NCBI GenBank assembly: GCA_000934455.1
Contig: KN888039.1
Coordinates: 4,166 to 27,013, forward strand
Direction: 5' to 3'
Length of the DNA: 22,848 nt
Origin: Apostichopus parvimensis
Lineage: Eukaryota; Echinodermata; Holothuroidea; Aspidochirotida; Stichopodidae
The notes beneath the pieces were generated by a model. That model searched no databases. It was not told the DNA's origin and saw only the letters and a program-made list of their open reading frames with translations. The stretch's first letter is position 1. Every line of letters starts with the position of its first letter. Made by a program: the position numbers and the translations under genes. This document shows positions 1 to 12,939 of this stretch, piece after piece.

Positions 1-5
1 TGTAG

Positions 6-158
6 GATTCTTTGGACTAGATTGTCAGTCAGGGTGCAAGTGTTACAATGGTGCTACCTGTAACCATGTCAACGGTGAGTGCTATTGTACTGCAGGATAT
101 TCTGGTCTTGAATGCCTCGATGCTTGCCCTCCAGGAAGTTTTGGAGAAAACTGTTCAA
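6..158 (+). CDS. Exon 1 in window: EGF units 1-2 (start)
   Basis: This exon follows a 'tgtag' acceptor at 1-5 and reads in phase 1 from GFFGLDC. It ends at a strong gtaagt donor. It holds EGF unit 1 (CKCYNGATC to LDAC) and the first part of unit 2 (PPGSFGENC). Its length of 153 nt is a multiple of three. Because only five intron bases precede it, the acceptor rests on phase agreement with the other exons. Confidence 0.8.
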
Positions 159-3100
159 GTAAGTCTTTTCAAACTTTCAGTAGTAGTGTCCTCTATGATT
201 GATGTATATAGTGCCCTCTAAAGTTACAGTATTGGTCATAAAATTAGATGGAATTTCCGGTGTTTGTTGCAGTTCCCAGCACATTTGCCTTTGGGATTTT
301 TTGTCCTTGACATTTAAGACCATTTATTGCTGGGTACTTTGGAACCTAGATTCCCAAACCCTTTTCCTTGGCAACTTATGTTTTGGTTTCCTTATTTCAG
401 CTACAGTTACCCATCAATTTGTAAGGCATCATATCACCCAATATATACTCCCACATGATTGGTAATCATAAACTGCATATTGACTGAGATTTTATTACAA
501 TTGATTGGACTGAATTTCAGTAAGCAGAATATGCACATGATGGTCTACTGTCAGATTCTATGAAAACATTGTTTACTAATCAAATTTTGTTTTGTTTTGC
601 ACTCCTTGGCCAATGATCCACCCATTTTGGAGTAAGTTGCAACCCACGGTTTGGGGAAGTGTGGATTTGTACCATTCTAAAAATTCTTGAGAGCAATGCT
701 ATAAACCAGTGGTCAATCCATAATTTCTTCTTCTTTATGTTTTTACAGTGAACTGTGACTGTGAGAACACTCTGTCATGTGATGCTGCATCTGGCGTGTG
801 TAATTGTCCGCCCGGTTTCGTAGGAGATCGTTGTGAGACGCCCTGCTCAGAGGGTACATACGGTGCTAATTGTTCTCATTCATGTACCTGCTATAACGAT
901 GCCGACTGTAGTCACATTAATGGCCACTGTACCTGTACTGATGGCTGGATAGGCTCTGACTGCGCCAACTCCTGTGATCCTAACTACTACGGTGCTAGTT
1001 GTGAGGCTGTTTGCACTTGTCAGAATGGTGCTGCCTGCGACCATGTGACAGGTTGGTTATGGCTTTGCTTCCCAGTATCTCAACTTCCGAACTGCAAATT
1101 TAAGGTCATATAGAAAAAAAATAAATGAGTTATTTTAAGGAGATTGGTGATGCCAGTATAAATCATATTTTTAAGCTTCATTTTGTTTTAATTTGACAGG
1201 AATTTCAGGTAGAAACTTTGAAACCATGAAAGAACCATTGGATGGGGGGGGGGAGTGGGGAGGTGTTACCTTATTCTTTACTGTGTTCATTTCTATGACT
1301 TAGGAGATGGTTATTTATGACATATTATAAGCTCTTGAAGGCGTTTAGATAGTGTAGATGCATAGCTATTTTGAAGAAGAAAGTTACCTGTTGCAAATGC
1401 GTGTTCAACAGTTTCAGACTATTCCATTTTAAACTAATTTTTGCAAGTTACTAATAGTTAGACGTTTATGCAATTTTAAATAGCATTTACTTAGAAATAA
1501 CTTGCAATCATTCAACAGGAAATTGTACATGTGTCCCAGGATGGCAGGGACTGACATGTGACAGACCATGTACCACAGGTTTCTATGGCAACAACTGTTC
1601 ATCTGAGTGTGTTTGCTATGACCATGGCCATTGCAATCATGTGACAGGAGAATGCACCTGCTTTGCTGGTTACCAAGGCGATCAGTGTCAGAATGAATGT
1701 TTTAATGGTGAGCATGCACAATGGGAGTGAATTTTATTTTAACCAAAAAAGCAAAAAGATATGGATTAAAAGAGATATTGTTACGACCGATATTTCATTT
1801 TTAGAATGAGGACTTTAATTATTATAGTGTATAACCAGGGGTTCCCTTAGGGCTTTGTCTGGAATCGTTTTTTTATGATTTTTTTTTTATGGTCATGCTA
1901 TGCAGGTTTACATTACTCTATAGCATATTTGATATATGCCATATTTTGTGTCTTTTACTCAGTGGCTGCTGGAGAAAGTAGTTTCAACAAATTTTGGTAA
2001 ACTCATATCTCTGCTCTCATTAAGTGAGGATTATAGTTATAGGCTTTTGGTGTTACAGCACTGCTCAGATAGTGTTTGATAACACGTTAATTAATGGTCT
2101 AGTTAATCAACCAGAAGGAAATAGATGCGAGATTGGACAGAAAAGCTAATCAGAGAGTTAAAAGTTCATGTTGGAGATGTCCTCATTGATGAGTATGAGT
2201 GGAAGTGAGATTTGTACAGTAGTCACATGTGAAGAATGCCCTGCAGTATCTCTGCAACTATCAATGTAATCATGACTTCAAGCCAGTCCAGGGCTGTTTG
2301 ATTGCAATGCTACTGATCAAGGCAAAATTTAAGAAAAAAGACAAAAAGTACCCTTTACAACTATTAGAGGTTAGAGGATACAAACTTGTGGATTCATTCT
2401 AGGCATATTAAGTTTTTGTAACTATGTTGGATATTGAGGATGCATTCTAGTCATTTAAATACTCTGTAACTATGTTGGATATTTCACAGAGCACTGTCTG
2501 TGCATGTGCCTTCAGATTAATGTAAGATTTCAGATGTTTCAAATTTCTTTTTTACATCATTTACCATAATATGTTTACCTATATGTTGTAACTAAAGAAA
2601 AGAAGATAATTCAAATTGAGTTGATTTTATTAAGATTTTATTTAGGTGATTCGGCTACGTACGAAGTGGCATACATCATATTTATAGCCAACTCAAATTG
2701 GTGGCGCTCTACTCTTTTAATCATTGTAACAAATACTACCCTATACCTCTTTAAATGGATTTAACATGTCTGCTATTATCTGAGGACCAGGGAAGGAAGA
2801 CATTCCATTCCTCCACTCTGATTCCATTTGGTAACTCTTTGAAGGAGTTTATTTTTTACCGTTGCAGGTTTCTTTGGTAAGGAGTGTGTGCATGTCTGTA
2901 AATGTCTAAATGGTGCCGACTGTGATGTTGTCACTGGATCATGTGACTGCCAGCCTGGATTTACTGGTATCTATTGCGACTCCATTTGCGCCGAAGGTGG
3001 GTCAAGTCAAACTTTCGTTGTTGACCCAAGTAGAGTAATTTTGTCTGGTCACCATGGAGGGAAGGGTGGAAGGCCTAATGTCATCAAGTGGTTTGCCCTT

Positions 3101-6100
3101 CATGTCTTACCCTTTTATGTTGTAATCAAAATGGTAGATATTATTTTATTGTTCATTCCCTTGGATGTGGTTTAACTTTGCAAGAATGTCACATTCATGC
3201 TAAAGACATTCTTTCTGCTACCCAAGGGCTCCTTGTCAACATACAACCAGCGGCCCTCCCTGTACATGCTGCAAGACACTTATTGATGTAACGGTATATG
3301 TTAATTGCTAATGCAATCTCACCCCTACATCTTGTTCCCTGTTTTCTTTACTTTGATTCATCTTGTGTTCTGCTTTATATGTAAAGGATCCTTTGGTGTC
3401 GGATGTAACGTCACATGTTCCTGTAGCAATGAGGCGTACTGTAATCACACCAACGGCCACTGCTCGTGTACGCCGGGCTGGATAGGGCCGTCCTGCGAGT
3501 TCGCTTGCGGAGTTGGTTCCTATGGCCGGGACTGCCTTGAATCATGCCAGTGTGAAAACGGAGCGGCCTGCGACCATGTTACTGGGTCTTGCCGATGTTC
3601 GGCTGGTTACCATGGAAACAACTGTCAACTTCCTTGTCCAGGTATATTTATGCTTTTGTATTCATTCAGAGTTCAGCATTATTTCTATAATACTTTCAAG
3701 GACGATCCAGAGAAAGGTGAGTAAGATGTAAATGACTGAAATGAGACTACAGACGAATACATACGACAAACAATTCCACTTGGTATTCATCTGACTAATG
3801 AAACCAAGGGCGAGTTTCAGCACCTAATCGTTGTGACAAAGTGTTCAAGTAGCCGTACACTCTCCAGAACTTGATCTTGAGTTTTTATTGTTCATTTACC
3901 GTTTAACCAACAGCGGACTCCTATGGCCTAGGATGCACTGGAAAATGTTCTTGTCTTAATGGTGGGGCCTGCAACAATGTCAATGGTACTTGTGAATGCA
4001 GGAGTGGCTGGCAAGGAGTGGACTGCGGTGATCCATGTCCTGAGGGCTCGTACGGCCAACATTGTGAGGAGCTCTGCAGTTGTTCCAGCGGTGGGATATG
4101 TGACCATGTGACCGGGGCCTGTGAATGCCTACCAGGTTTTATGTTAATTTTGCATTTAAAAAAAAAAAATTGTTTATTAAATGTTCGGCCGATATGATTA
4201 CAGCTTTTTCTATCAATTTCTTGCTGACAATTTTACCAAACAGCCTGCAAGATACTAAAAAGAGTTTTTGAGAATTTCATTTCTTTCTTTATTTTTATAT
4301 TTGAACACAAAGTTCACCATTCCATCTAATAATGTACATTGTTGTGGTATGTTTATATCAATTTCTGTCACCACTTACCAAAATCTAAATAAGACCCTGT
4401 TTTAGGGGTAGTTGTTAACATATAAAGTGTCCCTGTTTAGCATTGATGGGTGTGGGGACAAATGACACGTCTGCCTTGTAATTATCTGAAGAGAAAGCTT
4501 GATAAAATAACCATTTTAAGCCAGTTTTCACCAAAATAATCTTTTGGACAGGGTTTCAAGTGAGCTTCTGTTTATAGCTTGCTATATTCCCTCTAAAAAC
4601 ACTAACCTGAACTAAACTTAAAGACAATCTTTACTTTTCTCATTAGGTTTTTTGGGCTCTGACTGTACTGAAATTTGTCCTGATGGTTTCTACGGCCAAA
4701 ACTGTTCCACATCCTGTGAATGCATCAATTTGCAGAGCTGCAACCATGTGAACGGTTCTTGCAACTGTACTGATGGGTACACTGGGGAGAGATGTGAAAG
4801 AGCATGTGAGCAGGGTTTCTATGGGAACCAGTGTATGCAAATCTGCAGCTGTACGAATGGAGCATTATGCGATCATGTGACCGGAGCCTGTACTTGCAGA
4901 GCAGGTTGGGAGGGCTCTGACTGCAGCCGGCCCTGCAGGGATGGTGAGTTAATAAAGGGCTATAACCCTAATCCATAAAACTAAAGAAACAGTTATAGAA
5001 TTGGGAGGAGACTGGAATGATGAACTCAACTCAGAAGTGTCTTGCATAATACTAGTGCATATTTGAAAGAGTTATGTACACTACAGCAATGTGGTGTTTG
5101 TGTGGTGTGGTACATAGTACTAATTAAGGCTATTGTCCAACTACGTACAGTAGCTGCTTATTTGGAGGAGATTAAAACAAGGAGCAAAGTAATTTACTGT
5201 TTATGTGAGTATTGTCCAAACTATCAAATGGTCTAGTCTATGGATACAATATTAAAAGATAAAGTAATTGTTTCATTATTTTTGGACAGATCTAATGATT
5301 TGTGAGAGAGACAGTGGATTTCATATTTTTGTTATCACTCTTTACTTTTCTTTAAAGGAATGTTTGGCATGAACTGCCAAGAACTTTGTCAATGTCAGCA
5401 TGGCAGGTGTGACCATATCTCTGGTGTCTGTAGTTGCTATGATGGCTTCACTGGACTTCAGTGTAGTGCAGTATGTCCAGGTAAATATGAACTGGTTACC
5501 AGTTCATTTTGGGTTTTCTGTTTACTTATTTTATAGCCGGTTAGTTCAATATCAAAGTGTAGAAACGCTTTCCTTGAGGTCAGTAAGTGTCCTTCTTTCT
5601 ACACTTTTGTTTTATGGAAACATATTTATGGCCTAATCTACAACAAGTTATAAAGTAAAATAAGGTTTGACTAAATAGGCAATATTTCAAGTTCAATATG
5701 GGGGCTTTCAAGTATAGGCTGACAAAGTGCTAATTAATGCAGCTTAATTTTCCCATTGATGTTGGTGATATTTGCATACTATTTCTTTAGTGTTACAAAT
5801 GTAACATCTCTTAGTTCTTCAGCTAATTCTTAGGCCTATTGTTAAATGAAAGCTTTGTTTTTTTATTCTTCTCACTCTTTTCCCATTGTCAGACAAAACG
5901 TTTGGTCCCGAGTGTGCTCTTCATTGTGACTGTCAGAATGGTGGTTCCTGTCACCATGTACATGGAAATTGTTCTTGCACGGCGGGATGGCAGGGAGTCA
6001 GCTGTAAAGAGATGTGTCCATCGGGTTTCTATGGCGATGACTGCGATTCTGTCTGCTCTTGTCAGAATGGAGGGAGTTGCCATCATGAGACAGGAGTTTG

Positions 6101-9100
6101 CACATGTTCAAGAGGTTGGCATGGAAGAGACTGTAGTGAAGCTTGCACAGCAGGTAAAGTTCATAACAATTAAAGGCTCCATTGAAGACTCGCCCCAAAC
6201 CGCATGCCACCATCTTTAAAAAGTTAACTTTCCGTTGCTTGCAAGTAAAGTTTTTCTCTTGTCGCTACAAAATGCAGACAGTAATGAAACATGATACCTT
6301 GTTATCTTTAGCTGGACCTGAGATGTCCATCGCTGTATCGTACGTTTGTACACTGTGCTGTGGGTATTGACCGCAGCTGTATGTACTGACTGTACACTAG
6401 TGTCTAATTACCGACGGTAGTACGCTGTGTGTGTATATCCTGGGATCGATGGTGGTGTCTAACACTTCTGTTACACCTCATTCGAAACTAGTTCAGATTA
6501 CCGGCATTAGACGTTTCTTTTTGCGTGAGTCTTCACACCCTTTAAAGGCTCCATTGGATTCTACGTTAGAAAGTAAATACGACTGCTAACGCCAGCATTA
6601 ATACACATCATCTGCCAGCTGTGCAAAGATTGGCACACAATGACAACAGTGTTTAGAAGTACTGTTACACCGATTGGTATCGGCCGATATCGGCAATATC
6701 AGCCCAACGGTGCTATCGGCAAAGTTGGCATCAACTTCTGATATTTGCAGATCGATATTGTTGTTTCACAAAAAAGTTGACATTTCTTCCCAAGCTAGCT
6801 TCGTATTTGCAATATTTGTGCAGGTATCGTTTTTGTTTCAAAACTTGAGATTGAAGTTATCAGATTTATCGGTAAAAACCAAAATTAGGGATATCTGTGC
6901 AACACTATTTACAACAAGACTGCCTATCTTGGTTTACTTATTAAGGAGAGTAAAGTAGTACTTCAATGTCTTTTTTTTCTACTTCATTTAAATCAGGAAT
7001 CAAAATTTGACTATTCAAGGAAGCTTGCCTATATAGAATATAATTTGACAGTATCAAGCAGGACTTTATTGTTTAACCTACTGACAGATTGTTTGTAAAA
7101 GAAGCATTTTTTCTAAAACTTGGTTTTTGGTCCTAAAGCAACTTCTGTCTGTAATGAACAAGTAACTCGAAATAAGAGATTAGTTTGTATAGCATTCTGA
7201 GATATATATTAATAAACTTGTAATAGGAAAAGGTTATCTGCCATAAGGTATTCAGATGAAAAGTTTAATTTGAGCGTGATCATGAAATATTCTCATGATG
7301 TTAACAGCTGTATCTTGGAGTCTTTTTTAGTATGTATATATAGTCACATGTGATCATAAAATTTTCCCAAGCAATAGACTCATAATTTGATAAGTGAGTG
7401 TGTGTATAGTGTCCCTCAGGTGTATTAATAATTAAGACATTCTTATAGGAATAGCTAATATTTATACTGATATAAGATGTAGAGTACACTTTTAACAGTA
7501 TCTTGACCTATTTCCAAGATGTAAACTGCTGTATCATGCAGGTTTGTGTTTGACTATTATCAAAGGTGGTCTCAAGGGGTATACGCTATTAAAGACTTAA
7601 ATCGTGTCAAATGCTAAATGACAAGTCATTTAGCCTTTGAAGAAGATCCTGCCAGGATCGAAACGTCAGGCCAACTTACTTTTACACATTCTCTTACACA
7701 GGTTCTCTAGTGGATAAGCAGTTTGCTAACAGTTTTATTTAATTTTGAAAGACTTATATCGTTAACACGTCTTCCACTTCTTCTAGGTCTCTTTGGCTTA
7801 GGCTGCAACCAGAACTGTCAATGTGTGAATGATGCAGCGTGCGATCCCGTCTCAGGGGCGTGCAACTGTACTCCAGGATGGAGAGGACATTCTTGCAGTC
7901 TACCGTGTGCTGCTGGTTACTATGGCAACAGTTGCCAAGAAAGGTGTGAATGCATCCATGGCTCCTGTCATCATGTATCCGGCTATTGCTCCTGCAATGC
8001 GGGATACGACGGCAGCGATTGTAGCTCGGTTTGTCCGGCTGGGCGTTATGGCCCGTCATGCCGTAGGTATTGTTCCTGCCAAAATGGCGCAGTCTGCGAA
8101 CCCATTTCGGGGAGTTGTGACTGTCTTGCAGGCTGGATGGGTCGAGACTGCAGTGTAGAATGTCAAAGCAGTTATTATGGGGTAGACTGTGTCGGTGTCT
8201 GCCATTGCGAAAATGGAGGCGTTTGTGATCGATTCAATGGTACCTGTCAGTGCCTTCCGGGATTTGAGGGGCTCAACTGCCGGGATCGCTGTGAAGGTAA
8301 TTCAGGGAATATCAAACGAAAACCCTATGCGTTACTGATTATCTTGTTATTATGTATTGCACGATCATTCGTTTATTGTGAACTATCTCTTTCACAGAAA
8401 TAATTGTTGATAGTCATCTGTATTTTGGAAGGACTGCACCAAACTACTTAATTGGGAAGCTGTGTTTCTAACCAAAATTTAATGCAAAATATGTCTTTGT
8501 CATGTGTAAGCAGTACATGAGTTATTAACAGTTTTGGCAGCATCCAAATATAATTTACAAAATCAAGAAAACTTTGAACAATAATTTTACTGCCACCTTC
8601 CAAGGACTTTATAGCACATCGTTAAAAAATGAAACATTTCCAGAATCTGGGAATAATTTTTGGGGAAGGGGTAAAAACCTACACTAAAGTGTACCATGTA
8701 AAACTGAAAACGTGGACAAAAAAATATATGTGCCTTTAACTGGAAGTGTTATACAGATAACCCACAGTTTTAGGCAATGAAGTACCAAACTTCACCAAGC
8801 GTTTCTACTGTCATCTTGTTTGGTCTGGCATCTTGTCTCTTCTTCAAATGTGAACTCTTCCAATGTCTGGGAATCATTTTCAGGGACAGATCCTTCAGCA
8901 TACCAAGATTTAAATGTTTCAAAAAAGAGAAAAGAAAAGCAGTGATGGAATTTTATACAAACAATGATGATTGTAATGAGTAAGACATCATTGTATAAAG
9001 TCAAGATTGTCCCAACTTTCAGTTGAATATTTGCTTTGATGTCTCTGTTTAATTTTGTTTCTGATCTATTTACAGATGGATATTATGGACAAGACTGTGC

Positions 9101-12100
9101 ATTTGAATGCTCTTGTGTAAATGCCTTCTCTTGCTCCCCGGACACCGGTCATTGCTCATGCATGCCAGGGTGGATGGGTGTAACATGTGATGCACCATGT
9201 CAAGAAGGTTACTATGGTGACACATGCAGTAGTGAATGCCTTTGTCAGAATGGTGGTCATTGCAACCACGTTACCGGTGGATGTTCTTGTAGTCCCGGGT
9301 GGACTGGTAGCCATTGTCAGATCAGATGTCCTTATGGTACGTAAGCTGCTGCCATGTTGTTAAACCCGATATTGAACCAAAGTTTACAGTTTGGTTTGTG
9401 AATTCTGTCAAACCTAGAAGGTTATTTTTGCTCAAAATGGAATTGCAAAGTTATCAATTGAAGACTTTATTGTGATGGGAGTTAAGTATTGATAGAATAT
9501 TGAACATTAATGAAAATCAAACAAGAAATCACTTAAAGGCATTGAAGACTCCCCCTAAACAGCGTGCCGCCATCTTTAAAAAGTTAACTTTCCGTTGCTT
9601 GCAAGTGAGGTTTTTCTCTTGTTGCTACAAAATGCAGACAGTAATGAAACGTGATACCCTGTTATCTTTAGCTGGACCTGAGATGTTCTTCGCTGTATCA
9701 TTTGTACACTGTGTTGTGGGTATTGACAGCAGCTGTATGTACTGACTGTACACTAGTGTCTACTTACCGACAGTAGCAAGCTGTGTGTATATTTTCTGGG
9801 ATCGATGGTGGTGTCAACATTTTTGTTACACCTCATTCGAAACAAGGTCAGATTACCGGCATGAGACGTTTCTTTTTGCGCGAGTCTTCACATCCTTTAA
9901 GAAGATTGCTGTGTTGTTTCTCTGTCACATTACGTATGAACATTGTAGGAATTCCTAAATTATTCAGAATAGGACATTGTATGTATATGCTGCAAAGATC
10001 TACTGAAATCAGCAAGTATTTACCTTTTTTTTTATCAACATGTTAATTATTGACATTTCAATAAGGGATGGCAATCCACCCTGATTACACAAAGAACTGC
10101 CATTGGTCTTTTGAAGTGATTTTTTAAATTTTTAAATGCCACACGAGAAACTTTAAATGTGGAAACTGACTGGTTCAGGGCCAGTGTTAAAAATGAGTAA
10201 GAAATTGCCTTTTGTGTTATTCCATATATGTTCAAATATTATATTGATTTGGCCAAATATGTAATTTTTGGATAGCTGATATACAATCTAGGTCAACTAA
10301 GGAATCAGGGCAAAGTCACAAGTGCCTTCAAATAAGGGGAGAATGAAAAGAATCCAAACCATGGTTTTACAAAGATTTTCTGGAGGTGTTGAAATTTGAT
10401 GCTGAATGAAAGAATGAAAACCATGATAATAATTCCTTAATTTATCAAAATAAATGCAAGTTGTCCTTGAAGGCAGAATACCTTTAGCAATGCTGATTAG
10501 ACTCTTTACGTTTCATTTACATGTTTTCTGTTCATAAATGGTATTTCCTGTCCAGGTATGTATGGAGAAGATTGCATGCAGACTTGTGTTTGTGCCGAAG
10601 ATGCCACCTGCGATCCTGTCGATGGAAGTTGTACCTGCGGGCGTGGAAGGCGAGGTGTTTACTGCAACGAGACTTGCATGGCAGGTTACCATGGCTACAA
10701 TTGCACGAGCCCTTGCAGCTGTCAACATGGAACTTCATGCGACCCAGTATCTGGTCGATGTCTTTGCGCCGATGGTTGGACAGGACCTTCATGTAATCAA
10801 AAGTGCATTGAGGGTTTTTATGGAGTTGGATGTAACCAGATCTGTTTGTGTTCAAGTTGTCACCACATAACAGGTGAGTTTTATCTATATATTACTTCTC
10901 GATGACAAAATGCAATATGTAGCATGTGTAGAGTCAAGTTTTACGGTATTGTATGGTAGCATGTGTTGATTCCATGAGAGCATATGTGGATCCTACCAAT
11001 AACATACAGCATGTGTAGATTCCAGCCATAACATATTGTATGATAGCCTGTGTCGATTCCATGAGAGCATATGTGGATCCTACCAATAACAAACAGCATG
11101 TTTAGATTCAAGTTATAGCGTATTGTATGATAGCCTGTGTTGATTACATGAGAGCAAATGTGGATCCTACGCATAACATACAGCATGTGTAGATTCCAGC
11201 CATAACATATTGTATGGTAGCATGTGTTGATTTCATGAGAGCAAATGTGGATCCTCCCAATAACATACAGCATGTTTAGATTCAAGTTATAACATATTGT
11301 ATGATAGCCTGTGTTGATTCCATGTGAGCATATCTGGATCCTACCCATAACAAACAGCATGTGTAGATTCAAGCCATAGCATGTTGTATGAGAACAGATG
11401 AGAACATGTGTGGAACCTTTGAGTCTATAATGAAGGTAATAGTAATGTATTTGAAAAAGAAAATGTAAGTAAGATTATTATGAACATTTTTATTCACATT
11501 AGGTATATGTGAATGTCCACCAGGAAGGAGAGGGGTTCATTGTGAAGAAGACTGCCCGATTGGAACATTTGGAAGTGCTTGTTCCTTAATATGTGATTGC
11601 GTACATGGATTATGTAACCCAGAATATGGACATTGTAGCTGTCTGCTTGGTTGGCATGGCAACAACTGCTCAGAACATTGCCCGCAAGGTACTGTAATCT
11701 TCTAGACTCTAGCAGTATCATGATTGAAGTTGTGAGAGACTGCACTGGGGATTAAATTATGAAAACTAATACATGAAGAATTAGAGAAATATAAATACAA
11801 GTGATTCGTCCTTGTCTTAATTCCTTACCCATTCACCAGATCTTTGAGGTGTACATGGGACTGTATTAGGAATATGATATAAAGTTAGGATTCCATTAGT
11901 CTATCTGAAACATGATATCCTGTGTAAGCATTTTTTCCTTTATCAAATATTGACGTTGGCAACATACTGGTACAATTTCTATAACTTTTAAACTTTACTT
12001 ATTTTGTAAAATATGACTTTTTGATTGCCACATTGGTTATAATTAAAATCAAAGGGAAATAGAACTTAAGGAAGGGAAAAACAGCAAATGTAAAAGACCA

Positions 12101-12903
12101 ATGTACTATATCTTGATACTTTTTCATCCTTTTTTCTTTTTGTGACAGAATTTTTTTAATGTTTTTAATAGAGGGATCTTCACACCAAATTTAATATCAG
12201 GTTTCCTCATAAAATTTGTTATTTTTTTATTTCCTGCAGGTACTTATGGACGCCATTGTCGTGGCACATGTCACTGCCAAAATGGTGGAACATGTGATCC
12301 AGAGAGTGGGCACTGCAATTGTACAGACGGTTGGATTGGTCAGTTCTGCCAACATCCATGCGAACCTGGTTACTATGGGCGATATTGCAAGTCAGAGTGT
12401 ATCTGTAAGGATGTTGGTCTTTGTGACCATGTCACTGGCTCATGTAGAGGTCAAAGTGGTGATTGTCCTCGTCACGTATGGGGAGACAAATGCCAACACC
12501 CTTGTCTCTGCGAACATGGCGGAATTTGCGAAAAAAAGAGAGGAAAATGTCAATGTCGTGATGGGTACGCTGGGGACTTGTGTAAACTTGGTAAGTGAAT
12601 GTTGTAGGTTGCCAGTAATCAGATTGTATCGTGATATCAGCAGTTCATAACGCATTCAATAAAGTTAACTGCATCTGGTAATGGACAGGCGTTTGATCTC
12701 AATCGCTCAGTGTTTGAGAAAGCCATGTTACATTCTGAGGATTCTTTGGTTAATGATGATTATTATAAACAGTATGTCAGCAGTTTTATAAACAATGTGG
12801 GACTGCATTGCGAAATCAAAAAAATAATTTCATTTGCCTATATATAGATTTTTTCAAGATGCAAATACTGAAGCAACACTCTGGTTCATCATCAAGAAGC
12901 CTT

Positions 12904-12939
<36 letters not shown>

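Larger units (their letters stand above)
6154..7786 (+). other. Intron 9: transposon-rich
   Basis: The largest intron, 1.63 kb. It contains a TTAA MITE, a hAT-like MITE, a short perfect palindrome and a hammerhead-like motif, each listed separately. The interval 6916-7560 is AT-rich with nothing recognised. Confidence 0.75.

Noticed and set aside
748..1113. Apparent start codon and 121-residue ORF at exon 2
   Set aside because: The ATG spans the acceptor AG; the real Met codon arises by splicing and is internal. The reading past 1051 loses the EGF pattern.
6674..6958. 94-residue ORF
   Set aside because: It lies mostly inside the hAT-like MITE and has no transposase-like features.
7829..8158. 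ORFs on both strands over exon 10
   Set aside because: These are shadow frames of the EGF-coding exon.
8297..8402. C-terminal extension of exon 10 as an alternative secreted end
   Set aside because: The open frame continues with a hydrophobic stretch to a stop at 8401-8403, but the gtaatt donor, matching phase and unbroken EGF pattern in exon 11 favour splicing. An intron-retained isoform cannot be excluded.
10941..11372. Minus-strand 143-residue repetitive protein
   Set aside because: It is a by-product of the 87-bp minisatellite having a period divisible by three with no stops; no other gene signal is present.
10921..11400. CRISPR-like array
   Set aside because: The copies are contiguous 87-bp tandem repeats without unique spacers, in a eukaryotic intron.
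12216..12650. 144-residue plus-strand ORF overlapping exon 14
   Set aside because: It is in a different frame from the cysteine-rich EGF frame and lacks any domain pattern.
12909..12937. Run of 29 A as a retroposed gene tail
   Set aside because: No coding remnant upstream and no flanking target duplication could be identified; it may be a simple homopolymer.
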